A stretch of 64,000 nucleotides of DNA from DAOUAE01 sp034433795 (GCA_034433795.1 DAOUAE010000025.1:8861-72860), one strand, 5' to 3'. Numbered from the stretch's first letter, positions 7,914 through 15,833 are shown. Translations and numbers: made by a program. The notes: a model not told the origin generated them from the letters alone.

Positions 7914-9289
7914 CCGCAGCAGGCCAGGGCGTGGCCCAGCGCCGGGGCGGTGGCGTAGGCCCAGGCCCCGGCGCTCATGGTCGGGTAGGGGGGAACCACG
8001 GCCAGCAGCTCGTCGCGGGTCCAGCCCGCCCGCAGCGCGGCCGCGAAGGCGGTGATGACCTCGTCGGCGCTCTCGCCGATCAGCCAGACGCCCAGGAGCC
8101 GGCCGGTCCGGGCCTCGGCGATGACCTTGACCAGCCCCTCCCGGGCCTGGTCGATGAGCGCCCGGCCCAGGTAGCTCACCGGCAGGGCCGTGGCCTCGAT
8201 CTCGTGGAAGGCCGCCCGGGCGGCCTCCTCGCTCAGCCCCACCGCCGCCGCCGGGGGGTCGGTGAAGAGGACCCGGCAGACGTAGCGGTAATCCACCGGC
8301 TCGGTGTTTCCCCGCAGGGCGTTGCGGGCCGCCAGCCGGCCCTCGTAGAGGGCCAGACCGGTCCCGTGGGCCGGCCCATCGGCGGCGCCGGCCGCGTAGA
8401 TGTGCGGGACCGTGGTCTGCAGGAAGCCGTTGACCGGAATGCGCCCGTCGCGGACCTCGACCCCGGCCACGGCCAGGCCCAGGGGCTCGGCCGGCACCTG
8501 CCGGGGGCGTTCGGCGGCCAGGACGTGGGCGCCGAGCGGCTCCTCGCCGGCGGGCAGACGCACCCGCAGCACCCGGTCGTGGTCGAGAGCCTCGGCGCCG
8601 ATGGGCACGGCGTGGGTGAGGACGCGGATGCCCCGGGCCCGGCTGAGGCGCAGCAGCTCCTCGCCGAAGGCCCGGTCCTCGTCGGGCAGGGGGGCGGCAC
8701 CGGGCACCACCAGGGTGACATGGGCGCCGGCTCCCCGGAAGAGATGGGCGGTCTCGAGGGCGTAGGGGCCCTGGCCGACAAGGACCAGGCTGCTGGGGAA
8801 GTCGTGCAGGTCGTAGAGATCGGCGATGTCCAGGATCAGGTCGTCGCCCGGGATCTCCAGCCGCCCGGGCACCGTGCCCACCGCCAGGACAATATGGTCG
8901 GCGCTGAGCAGGCGCTCGCCCACCTTGACGGCGGTCGGGCTCTGGAACGTGGCCGTGCCGCGGACCAGCGTGATGCCGGCCGCCCGGAGCTCCGCCTCTT
9001 TCTCCGCCTGCAGCCGCTGGAGCAGCTGGTGCTGCTGGCGGAGCACCGCCGGCCAGTCGAGCGCCACCTCGGGCACTGTTATCCCCAGATCGCCGGCCTG
9101 CTGGACCGCGCGCAGGAAGAGGGCGGCCCGGCGCAGCCAGAGTTTGGGGAGGTCGCCCCGGTTGAGGCAGGTTCCTCCCAGGAATCCCTGTTCGACCAGG
9201 GCCACCCGGGCGCCCAGCAGCGCCCCTTCGCGTGCGGCGGCCAGGCCGGCCGCCCCACCGCCGATGACCAGGAGATCGTAGCGCTCCAC
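7910..9289 (-). CDS. MerA-like flavoprotein with a broken redox disulfide and C-terminal Cys pair
   Basis: 459 aa protein of the pyridine nucleotide-disulfide oxidoreductase class I family. The FAD site VIGGGAAGLAAA is at 8-19. The active-site loop reads GGTCLNRGDLPK: Cys41 is kept but the partner, normally Cys, is Asp46, so the usual FAD-linked disulfide cannot form. The NAD(P)-binding fold is also atypical (LVGQGPYALE). The C-terminus ends ALACCG, with vicinal Cys457-Cys458 as in MerA, so a metal- or chalcogen-handling role survives. I chose GTG 9289 because GAGGAGG precedes it; a TTG start at 9319 is also open. It lies 26 bp after the rhodanese gene, probably the same operon. Reductase activity by the standard mechanism is unlikely. 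Confidence 0.8.
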   Translation of the reverse strand: MERYDLLVIGGGAAGLAAAREGALLGARVALVEQGFLGGTCLNRGDLPKLWLRRAALFLRAVQQAGDLGITVPEVALDWPAVLRQQHQLLQRLQAEKEAELRAAGITLVRGTATFQSPTAVKVGERLLSADHIVLAVGTVPGRLEIPGDDLILDIADLYDLHDFPSSLVLVGQGPYALETAHLFRGAGAHVTLVVPGAAPLPDEDRAFGEELLRLSRARGIRVLTHAVPIGAEALDHDRVLRVRLPAGEEPLGAHVLAAERPRQVPAEPLGLAVAGVEVRDGRIPVNGFLQTTVPHIYAAGAADGPAHGTGLALYEGRLAARNALRGNTEPVDYRYVCRVLFTDPPAAAVGLSEEAARAAFHEIEATALPVSYLGRALIDQAREGLVKVIAEARTGRLLGVWLIGESADEVITAFAAALRAGWTRDELLAVVPPYPTMSAGAWAYATAPALGHALACCG

Positions 9290-9315
9290 GCTCGGCCTCC
9301 TCGCCCTGGGCGAAT

Positions 9316-9675
9316 TCAACCGCCGGCCGGCGCCCCGACCTCCACCGGATGGCCGGCCGCCTGCCAGGCGTAGAAGCCGCCCCGCAGGGCCTTGACGTTC
9401 TGGTAGCCGCGTCGCCTCAGCATCTGCGCCGCACGGGCGCTCGCCTCTTCGTGCGGTCAGGTTCAGTAGAGAATGATCTCCGCCGTGCGCGGCAGTTCGT
9501 GGTAGCGGCGCGGGATGTCGCGGAGCGGCATGGCGATCGCGCCCTTGATGTGGCCGGCGGCGTAGTCCTCGGGGTCACGGACGTCCACGAAGAGCACGCC
9601 GGGTCGACCGTAGCGGGCGGCGGCCTCCTCGACCGTGATCCGCTCCACGTCGGGATAGGGGATCGTCGCCATCAT
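9316..9675 (-). CDS. Rhodanese-domain protein, putative selenoprotein with Sec-Thr-Sec active site (two in-frame TGA)
   Basis: Read through two TGA codons, the frame gives a complete 119 aa rhodanese domain. Before the TGAs: VLFVDVRDPEDYAAGHIKGA and PLRDIP, classic rhodanese CH2A motifs. The active-site loop is ILY-TGA-Thr-TGA-PHEEASARAA (TGA codons at 9465-9463 and 9459-9457). The C-terminal half, LRRRGYQNVKALRGGFYAW and AAGHPVE, is also classic rhodanese and ends at TGA 9318-9316. Related proteins have Y-C-x-C-P-x-E in this loop, so both TGAs sit exactly at Cys positions. ATG 9675 has GGGAG upstream. A plain 70 aa product stopping at the first TGA would lack the catalytic loop. TGA is a normal stop elsewhere in the window, so selenocysteine insertion is the best explanation; sequencing error or pseudogene are alternatives. 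Confidence 0.72.
9429..9456 (-). promoter_or_regulatory. Putative bacterial SECIS hairpin
   Basis: Directly after the second TGA, CCGCACG (9456-9450) pairs perfectly with CGTGCGG (9435-9429). Inside, GGC (9445-9443) pairs with GCC (9438-9436), leaving apical loop GAGC that begins with G, and a four-base bulge AAGA on the 5' side. The apical loop starts 20 nt after the first TGA and 14 nt after the second. Bacterial SECIS elements are coding-region hairpins just 3' of the UGA with a G at the start of the loop, so position and loop fit. Drawn by eye; not folded computationally. Confidence 0.55.
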
Positions 9676-9856
9676 CAGACGCTCCCGGGCCAGTTTGGAG
9701 GCCGGCCGGCGCCGTCCGCTGGAGCGGGAACGGCCGCTCGGCCGGCCGTGGCGGCAGCGGCGGCACCGGTCCATAGTACCCGTACGGCAGGTCGTGGTGG
9801 TGCCGCCGCACGCCGAAGGCGTCGTCGTGCCAGTGCTCGGGCGGCGTGCGGACCAT
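9676..9856 (-). other. Leader region of the rhodanese/MerA-like operon; doubtful His-rich reading frame
   Basis: No convincing gene. On the minus strand an ATG at 9856 opens a frame whose first 40 codons are rich in His, Tyr and Pro (HWHDD, HHHDLPYGYYG), but it has no properly spaced ribosome site and runs on into the rhodanese gene in another frame to about 9575, so I do not call it. A TACTAT sequence near 9775 is a weak -10 candidate for the rhodanese gene. Confidence 0.3.
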
Positions 9857-9862
9857 CCTCTT

Positions 9863-9903
9863 GTCCCGGTGGGCTGGGCAGCAAGTCCCGTGCCCACCGG
9901 GAC
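9863..9903 (-). terminator. Perfect 12-bp inverted repeat after the His-motif membrane protein gene
   Basis: GTCCCGGTGGGC (9863-9874) and GCCCACCGGGAC (9892-9903) are exact complements separated by 17 bases. It starts six bases past the stop of the minus-strand gene ending at 9910. There is no T tract. It probably acts as a transcription end or RNA 3' stabiliser separating that gene from the rhodanese operon; an operator is an alternative. Confidence 0.55.
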
Positions 9904-9909
9904 GACCGC

Positions 9910-10983
9910 TCAGGCCGGCCGGACGACGGCCTGAACGCGGGTGAAGAGGAAGTGGTCGAAGTAGTAGTGGATGAGCAGGCAGGAGAGGATCACGATGTAG
10001 TAGCTCTGCTCGAAGGTCAGCCCCGGCACCTGGGCCAGCACCAGAATGGCCACCCCCGCCATGAGCGTGATGGCCACGTGGAAGAAATAGAAGCGGGGGC
10101 CGCTCTCCGACCCGGAGATGGCCGCCACCAGCGGGTTGGAGATCTCCCCGTATTCCTTGCGGAGCTTGTTCATGTACCAGATGAGCGCCAGATACTGCAT
10201 CGAGTGCCAGACGTTCATCCCCTGGAAGGCGACCTCCAGCGGATCGAAGGCCGGGATGATGAAGGCCACCGTTACGGTGACCAGAATCAGCAGGGTCTTC
10301 GGCCAGTTCAGCAGGCCCTCGCGGGCCTCGCGGATGGTCTTGCCGATGAAGAGCAGCAGCGAGACGGCGAAAATCGTCGAAACGGCGTAGAAGAGGAGCG
10401 GTGTCTTGACGAACTCCGGTATTTGTAGAGTCTTCTGCTCGAAAACGAAGAGGTCGTTGACCAGTTTGTACATCGCGATGGGATAGAGGCTGGAGAAGAC
10501 AACGGCGTAATCGATGGCCCGCGACCAGAAGGAGAGCGAGCTGCGACCCTTGTAACGGTAGCACTCGACCAGAAAGACGATCTGGTGCAGGACGTGGATC
10601 GAGGCCCAGAAGAGGAAAAAGGTCAGGAGGAGTTTCAGGTTGACGACGGCCGCGTAGACCACCGCCACCGGGATGAGCAGCGCGCTGGCGGCGTACCACG
10701 GGTAACTCTGGAGGAACCGGCGTTCCATAAACGTGACCGAGAAGGTCGAGTACATGTGCGGGCCGCCGATGGCCACGGCCACCAGGAGGTCGATGAGGCG
10801 GGATCGGTCGGTGGGAGCCAGGAGGCTGGGGGGCACGAGCGGGAGGATGTGGTAGTACAGGGTGAGCGGGAGGAAGACCAGGGCGGCGCTGAGGATGACG
10901 TAGGTGAGGTCCCAGGATCGGTTGTAGAGCCAGGCTCCCTGATCGTCGCGCGCGGTCGCACGGGCGAAGAGGGTCGCTTCCAC
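9910..10983 (-). CDS. Polytopic membrane protein with conserved His motifs, function unknown
   Basis: 357 aa with about nine hydrophobic segments. His-bearing motifs sit in or near the membrane: IGGPHMYST, SIHVLHQIVF, NVWHSMQYLALIW and LIHYYFDHFLF. Their spacing recalls membrane di-iron or heme proteins such as Brp/Blh-type carotenoid oxygenases or desaturases, but I cannot place it in a named family. GTG 10983 is chosen because GGAGGT lies seven bases upstream. A TACAAT at 11029-11024 (minus) may be its -10. It is divergent from nuoBCD and followed by a strong hairpin, so it is probably a single-gene unit. Confidence 0.75.
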   Translation of the reverse strand: MEATLFARATARDDQGAWLYNRSWDLTYVILSAALVFLPLTLYYHILPLVPPSLLAPTDRSRLIDLLVAVAIGGPHMYSTFSVTFMERRFLQSYPWYAASALLIPVAVVYAAVVNLKLLLTFFLFWASIHVLHQIVFLVECYRYKGRSSLSFWSRAIDYAVVFSSLYPIAMYKLVNDLFVFEQKTLQIPEFVKTPLLFYAVSTIFAVSLLLFIGKTIREAREGLLNWPKTLLILVTVTVAFIIPAFDPLEVAFQGMNVWHSMQYLALIWYMNKLRKEYGEISNPLVAAISGSESGPRFYFFHVAITLMAGVAILVLAQVPGLTFEQSYYIVILSCLLIHYYFDHFLFTRVQAVVRPA

Positions 10984-11082
10984 GCTGCCACCTCCACAGA
11001 GCCGAATGTCCTGTCGTCAGACTATTGTAGCGTGCTCAGCCACGCTTGCCTAGCGGTCTCTCGCTCCGACGATCCGTCTGCG

Positions 11083-11111
11083 TGGACGCCAGGGAGCGCC
11101 GGGCGTATAAT
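11083..11111 (+). promoter_or_regulatory. Promoter of nuoBCD
   Basis: TGGACG (11083-11088), 17 bp, TATAAT (11106-11111); the gene starts 52 bp downstream. The -10 is a perfect consensus. Confidence 0.7.
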
Positions 11112-11163
11112 GCCTTATGGCCTATCGGGCGGTGCCGCACCGCCTCGCCAGGGAGGCAACGCG

Positions 11164-13635
11164 ATGGCCCACGACCCTGCTCCCCGGCCTCCGGCCGCCG
11201 GGCCGGAGCCTGATGTCAACGACCTGGTCCTGCTGACCAGCACCCAGAAGATCCGGGAGCTGGCCCGCGAGGGCGTGCTCCAGCGGGTTCTGGAGCGGGC
11301 GCTGGCCTGGAGCCGCCGCTCCTCGCTCTGGCCGCTGGTCTTCGGCACGGCCTGCTGCTTCATCGAGATGGCCGCCACCGCCGCCTCGCGCTACGATCTG
11401 GCCCGCTTCGGCTCCGAGGTGATGCGGGCCTCGCCGCGCCAGGCCGATCTGATGATCGTGCCGGGCACGGTCACCAAGAAAATGATCCCCCAGATCGTCC
11501 GCCTCTACAACCAGATGGCCGAGCCGAAGTATGTGATCGCCATGGGGGCCTGCGCCACCTCGGGCGGTCCGTTCAAAGAGGGCTACAACGTCGTCTCGGG
11601 CGTGGACGAGTTCATCCCGGTGGACGTCTACATCCCCGGCTGCCCGCCGCGTCCGGAGGCGCTCCTCCACGGCCTCCTGCGCCTGCAGGAGAAGATCGAC
11701 CGGGGGGACCGGACGCCCGACCCGCGCCCGACCACCCCGGTCCCGGCCCTCGGCCCGGACCTCATCGACCTGCGCCAGCTGGCGGAGATCAGGCGCCGCT
11801 ACCACCTGGTGCCGCCTATCGGCCCCCAGCCCGCCGCCGCTCCGGCCGAGAAGCGGCCGGCCCGGGCGGCCGCCCGGCCCGCCGTGCCCGAGCCCACGCC
11901 CCGTCTGGGCACGGTGGCCCTGCTCCAGGCCGGCGACCTGGCGGGGCCGCTGAAGGAGACGTTCGGCAGCAGTGTCGTGGCCGAGGAGGCCGGGGCGGTC
12001 TACGTCGCCCTGGAGCGCTGGCCCGATCTCGCCCGCCATCTCAAGGCCCAGGGCTACGACTACCTGGCCAGTCTGACCGGGGTCCATTATCCCCCGGAGC
12101 GCTTCGAGGTCGTGTACAATCTCTACTCCATCGACCGCGGTCTCCGGCCGTTGACCCTCAAGGCCTACACCCCCCAGGCCACCCCGGAGGTCCCCTCGGT
12201 GGTGGCCGTCTGGCGGAGCGCCGACTTCCAGGAGCGGGAGGTCTACGACCTCTTCGGCGTGCGCTTCCCCGGGCATCCCAACCTGCGCCGGATCCTCATG
12301 TGGGAGGGCTTCCGCGGCCACCCCATGCGCAAGGACTACTACGAGCCCTACTTCGAAGAGGAGAAGAAGCCGTTCAGCAGCCGCTGGCCGGAGGGCCAGC
12401 ACGTCCGGGCCGAAGAGCGCAACCCCTGGGGGCGCAACGTCCAGTACCCCACCGACTGGGAGCCGGAGAAAGACCCCCTGCAGACCGACGACGTCCAGAT
12501 CGTCGACGCCCTGCGCCTGGCCGAGACCGAGATCAAGGGCGACCGCATTCTCATCAACTTCGGTCCCCAGCATCCCTCGACCCACGGGGTCTTCCGGATG
12601 GTGGCGGCGCTGGACGGCGAGACGGTGGTGGCGCTGGAGCCGGTCTTCGGCTATCTCCACCGCAACCACGAGAAGATCGGCGAGCGCAACGCCTGGATCA
12701 TGAACATCCCCTTCACCGACCGCCTGGACTACATCTGCTCGATGTCCAACAACCTGGGCTACTGCCTGGCGGTCGAGAAACTCCTGGGCCTGACCGTCCC
12801 CGAGCGGGCCGAGTACATCCGGGTGATCATGGTCGAGTTCACCCGCATTGTGAACCATCTCCTAGCCATCGGCACCTACCTCAACGATATCGGCGCCTTC
12901 TTCACGCCGGTCCTCTACGCCTTTGAGGAGCGCGAACTGATCCTCGACCTCTTTGAGATGACCGCCGGCTCGCGCATGATGTGCAACTACATGCGCTTTG
13001 GCGGGGTGGCTCGCGATCTCCCGCCGGGCTTTCTGGAACTGGCCCGCGCCCTGGTCGAGGAGCGCCTGCCCCGGGCCATCGACCAGCTGGACCGCTACCT
13101 CTCCCACAACGAGATCGTGCTGGCCCGGAGCAAGGGGATCGGCGTGCTGGACCGCGATCTGGCCATCAGCGCCGGGGTGAGCGGGCCGGTGCTGCGGGCC
13201 AGCGGCGTCAAATACGATATCCGCCGGGCCGAGCCCTACGCGATCTACGACCGTTTCGAGTTCGAGATCCCGGTCGGCCAGCACGGCGACAACTACGACC
13301 GCTACTGGGTGCGCCTGGAGGAGATGCGCCAGTCGCTGCGCATCCTCAAGCAGGCCCTCGACCAGCTGCCGGGGGGCGAGGTCCTGGCCGGCAAGCGCCA
13401 GTGGCAGATCCGGGTGCCGAAGGGCGAGGTCTACAGCCGGATCGAGGCGCCCAAAGGCGAACTGGGCTTCTACCTCGTCTCCGACGGCGGTCCCAACCCC
13501 TACCGCTACCATGTCCGGGCGCCCAGTTTCATCAACCTGACCGTCCTGGGCGACCTCTGCCGGGGGCATAAGGTGGCCGACGCCATCGCCATCCTGGGAA
13601 GCATCGACATCAACATGGGCGAATGCGACCGGTAG
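11164..13635 (+). CDS. nuoBCD: Fused NADH-quinone oxidoreductase subunits B, C and D
   Basis: 823 aa. NuoB part (about 20-185) carries the N2 cluster ligands: ACCFIEM (Cys64-Cys65), GACATSGG (Cys130) and PGCPPRPE (Cys160). A Pro/Ala-rich linker (about 185-250) leads to NuoC (about 255-420: EVVYNLYSI, FQEREVYDLFGVRFPGH). NuoD (about 450-823) starts at INFGPQHPSTHGV and has GYLHRNHEKI and VEFTRIVNHLLAIG, the quinone-site region. Together these form the quinone-reducing hydrogenase-like module of complex I on the cytoplasmic face. ATG 11164 follows GGGAGG. No other nuo gene occurs in 64 kb, so the membrane arm must be encoded elsewhere. NuoCD fusions are common; a BCD fusion is less so. Confidence 0.95.
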   Translation: MAHDPAPRPPAAGPEPDVNDLVLLTSTQKIRELAREGVLQRVLERALAWSRRSSLWPLVFGTACCFIEMAATAASRYDLARFGSEVMRASPRQADLMIVPGTVTKKMIPQIVRLYNQMAEPKYVIAMGACATSGGPFKEGYNVVSGVDEFIPVDVYIPGCPPRPEALLHGLLRLQEKIDRGDRTPDPRPTTPVPALGPDLIDLRQLAEIRRRYHLVPPIGPQPAAAPAEKRPARAAARPAVPEPTPRLGTVALLQAGDLAGPLKETFGSSVVAEEAGAVYVALERWPDLARHLKAQGYDYLASLTGVHYPPERFEVVYNLYSIDRGLRPLTLKAYTPQATPEVPSVVAVWRSADFQEREVYDLFGVRFPGHPNLRRILMWEGFRGHPMRKDYYEPYFEEEKKPFSSRWPEGQHVRAEERNPWGRNVQYPTDWEPEKDPLQTDDVQIVDALRLAETEIKGDRILINFGPQHPSTHGVFRMVAALDGETVVALEPVFGYLHRNHEKIGERNAWIMNIPFTDRLDYICSMSNNLGYCLAVEKLLGLTVPERAEYIRVIMVEFTRIVNHLLAIGTYLNDIGAFFTPVLYAFEERELILDLFEMTAGSRMMCNYMRFGGVARDLPPGFLELARALVEERLPRAIDQLDRYLSHNEIVLARSKGIGVLDRDLAISAGVSGPVLRASGVKYDIRRAEPYAIYDRFEFEIPVGQHGDNYDRYWVRLEEMRQSLRILKQALDQLPGGEVLAGKRQWQIRVPKGEVYSRIEAPKGELGFYLVSDGGPNPYRYHVRAPSFINLTVLGDLCRGHKVADAIAILGSIDINMGECDR

Positions 13636-13717
13636 CGGGGGCGGCGCTCCGGGCGAGGGATGAGGGGAGCGGGCCCGGGAACGGGTCGCAGGCGGGAGCG
13701 TCACTGATGGACTTCCT

Positions 13718-14416
13718 ATGACCGGGACGATTCTCAACGTCACCACCGTCCTCATCGGCAGCGCGGTCGGCCTGCTCCTGGGAGCCCGGCTGCCCGACCG
13801 GGTCCGGGTCGTGGCCATGCAGGGGCTGGGGCTGGTCACCCTGCTCATCGGCGTGCAGATGGCGCTGCGCACGGAGAACGTTCTGATCGTCCTGGCCAGC
13901 GTCGCGCTGGGCGGGAGCCTGGGGGCGCTGCTGCGCGTTGACGAGCGGCTGGACGGGCTGGGCCAGTGGTTGGAGGGCCGGGTCAAGGGCCGCTTTCCCC
14001 AGCAGAGCGACATCAGCCAGGCCTTTATCACCGCCAGCCTGGTCTTCTGCGTCGGTCCGATGACGATCCTGGGCTCCCTGCAGGACGGGTTGACCGGCGA
14101 CTACCGGCTCCTGGCGGTGAAGGCGCTGCTGGACGGGATCGCCGCCGTCGCCTTCGCCTCAACGCTGGGGGTGGGCGTGGTCTTCGCCGCCGTCACCGTC
14201 CTGGTCTACCAGGGGGCGCTGACGCTGGGGGCCGCCCTCCTCAAGGACCTGCTCTCCGAGGCGGTGATCCGGGAGATGAGCGCCACCGGCGGGCTGCTGA
14301 TCCTCGGGATCGGTCTGCGCCTGCTGGAGATCCGGCGTCTGGCCCTGGGCGACCTCCTGCCCGCGCTGCTGGCGGTCCCGCTGGTGACCACCATCGGCAG
14401 CCGTCTGGCGCTGTAG
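13718..14416 (+). CDS. DUF554 family membrane protein
   Basis: 232 aa, six to seven membrane helices, with DUF554 features: GTILNVTTVLIGSAVGLLLG at the N-terminus, FCVGPMTILGSLQDGL in the middle and ATGGLLILGIGL near the end. The family is a small transporter-like protein of unknown function. No strong ribosome site precedes ATG 13718. It lies 82 bp after nuoBCD, so co-transcription is possible. Confidence 0.85.
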   Translation: MTGTILNVTTVLIGSAVGLLLGARLPDRVRVVAMQGLGLVTLLIGVQMALRTENVLIVLASVALGGSLGALLRVDERLDGLGQWLEGRVKGRFPQQSDISQAFITASLVFCVGPMTILGSLQDGLTGDYRLLAVKALLDGIAAVAFASTLGVGVVFAAVTVLVYQGALTLGAALLKDLLSEAVIREMSATGGLLILGIGLRLLEIRRLALGDLLPALLAVPLVTTIGSRLAL

Positions 14417-14444
14417 ATCACGACCGTCAGGGAGGGAGAGAGCG

Positions 14445-14774
14445 GTGGCCGAGGAGCGCGACTGGGTGGCCGAGGCCCGCGCCATTCTGGAGCGGGCCGG
14501 TTTCCCGCTCGACCGTATCCAGATTCTCCCGGCCGGGGTGGCCGCTTCCCCGCTGGACCGCCGGCTGGTGCTGGAGGAGGCGATGGCGGTGATGGCCGAC
14601 GGCCAGCCGCGCAAGGCCCGGCAGATCGCCGCCCTCATCAATCAGCGCGGCCGCATCCGGGTCGAGCGACGCGATGTCAACAGCGTCCTCTCGCGGGAGG
14701 GGCGCGGCCTCTTCGTCTACGATCCGACGACGTTCACCTACCGCTACGTCGGGCCCGCCGACCAGCGGTCGTGA
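14445..14774 (+). CDS. Small winged-helix-like protein, unknown function
   Basis: 109 aa, GTG start after GGGAGGGAGAG. The middle and C-terminal parts (ARQIAALINQRGR, RRDVNSVLSREGRGLFVYD, TFTYRYV) look like a winged helix in which a domain senses whether a segment is blocked or opened, similar to short HTH modules in bacterial proteins. No recognised family name. It is 28 bp after DUF554, probably the same operon. Confidence 0.6.
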   Translation: MAEERDWVAEARAILERAGFPLDRIQILPAGVAASPLDRRLVLEEAMAVMADGQPRKARQIAALINQRGRIRVERRDVNSVLSREGRGLFVYDPTTFTYRYVGPADQRS

Positions 14775-14830
14775 TCGCCTATAATCTCCGTGGAGGCGGT
14801 GCGGGAGGACCGGCCCGTGGGCCGGAGGCA

Positions 14831-15820
14831 ATGGTGGTGACCTGGCGTGCGCTTGTTCTGACCGTCGCCCGCGACCCCTGGGTCCAGAACCTGCTGACCC
14901 ACGGCGCCGGGCGGGCCCTGGCCCGACGGTTCGTCGCCGGTGAGACCCTGGCCGAGGGGCTGGCGGCGGCCCGCGCCATCGCCGCCACCGGCGCCCGACC
15001 GATGCTGGACTATCTGGGCGAGGCGGTGACCACCCACGCGGCCGCCGAGGAGGCGGCGCAGGTCTACCGCACCCTACTGGCGGCCCTCCAGGCTGAAGGG
15101 CTGCCGGCCACGGTCTCGCTCAAGGCCAGCCAGTTCGGCCTGGACCTGGACCCCGACCGCTGCGCCGCGCTGGTGGAGAGCGTCGCGGCCACGGCCGCCC
15201 GGCTGCCGACCGGCGTCTGGCTCGATATGGAGGACTCCAGCCGGACCGACCGGACCATCGCCCTCTGGCGGGCGGTCGTCGCCCGTCAGCCCAATGTCGG
15301 GCTGGCCCTCCAGGCGATGCTCTACCGCACCCCGGACGACCTGGCGGCGCTGCTGGCCGAGGGAGCGTCCATTCGGCTCTGCAAGGGGGCCTACGCCGAG
15401 CCGCCCGACCGGGCCCACCAGACCCACGCCGCGGTCGACGCCGCTTTTCTCGGTCTGCTCTACGAGCTGCTGCGGGCCGCCCGGGCGCGTCCGCCGGCGG
15501 GCCCCGGCCAGTTGCCCACAGCGGCCATCGCCACTCACGATGAGCACCTCATCCAGACCGCCCTCCGCTGGATCGAACACCTGGGCCTGCGTCCCGGTCA
15601 GTACGAATTCCAGCTGCTGTACGGCGTCCGGCGCGATCTGCAGCGGCGGCTGCTGGCCGCCGGCCATCCGCTCAGCATCTACCTTCCCTGGGGGCCGGAC
15701 TGGTATCGCTACCTGACCCGCCGGCTGGCCGAGCGTCCGGCCAACGTCCTGTTTCTCGGCCAGGCGCTGCTCGCTGAACTGGCCCACGATCTCCGGCGGC
15801 CGGCCGGTTGTCCCCGGTGA
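14831..15820 (+). CDS. Proline dehydrogenase (monofunctional)
   Basis: 329 aa FAD-dependent TIM-barrel enzyme oxidising proline to pyrroline-5-carboxylate. Family motifs: VSLKASQFGLD, VWLDMEDSS, VGLALQAMLYRT, IRLCKGAYAEP, IATHDEHLI and EFQLLYGVR, covering substrate and FAD contacts. Size fits bacterial PutB/FadM-type enzymes of about 300 aa. A TATAAT at 14780-14785 lies upstream, so translation must start after it; ATG 14831 or the neighbouring GTGs 14834 and 14837 are all possible, the latter better spaced from GGAGG. No pyrroline-5-carboxylate dehydrogenase gene is in the window. Confidence 0.9.
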   Translation: MVVTWRALVLTVARDPWVQNLLTHGAGRALARRFVAGETLAEGLAAARAIAATGARPMLDYLGEAVTTHAAAEEAAQVYRTLLAALQAEGLPATVSLKASQFGLDLDPDRCAALVESVAATAARLPTGVWLDMEDSSRTDRTIALWRAVVARQPNVGLALQAMLYRTPDDLAALLAEGASIRLCKGAYAEPPDRAHQTHAAVDAAFLGLLYELLRAARARPPAGPGQLPTAAIATHDEHLIQTALRWIEHLGLRPGQYEFQLLYGVRRDLQRRLLAAGHPLSIYLPWGPDWYRYLTRRLAERPANVLFLGQALLAELAHDLRRPAGCPR

Positions 15821-15833
15821 GAGCGGCTGGGTG

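Noticed and set aside
7910..9289. Calling this gene a second merA or dihydrolipoamide dehydrogenase
   Set aside because: The second redox Cys is Asp, so neither standard activity can be assigned.
9463..9675. A 70-aa truncated rhodanese ending at the first TGA
   Set aside because: It would end just before the catalytic loop, while the downstream frame is perfectly conserved; readthrough is the simpler reading.
9316..9675. Genome-wide reassignment of TGA (to Trp, Gly or Cys)
   Set aside because: merA, lgt, merB, dapA and many other genes end at TGA at expected positions, so TGA is a normal stop here.
9575..9856. Minus-strand frame with a His/Tyr/Pro-rich start upstream of the rhodanese
   Set aside because: No spaced ribosome site, no family match, and it overlaps about 100 bp of the clear rhodanese gene in another frame.
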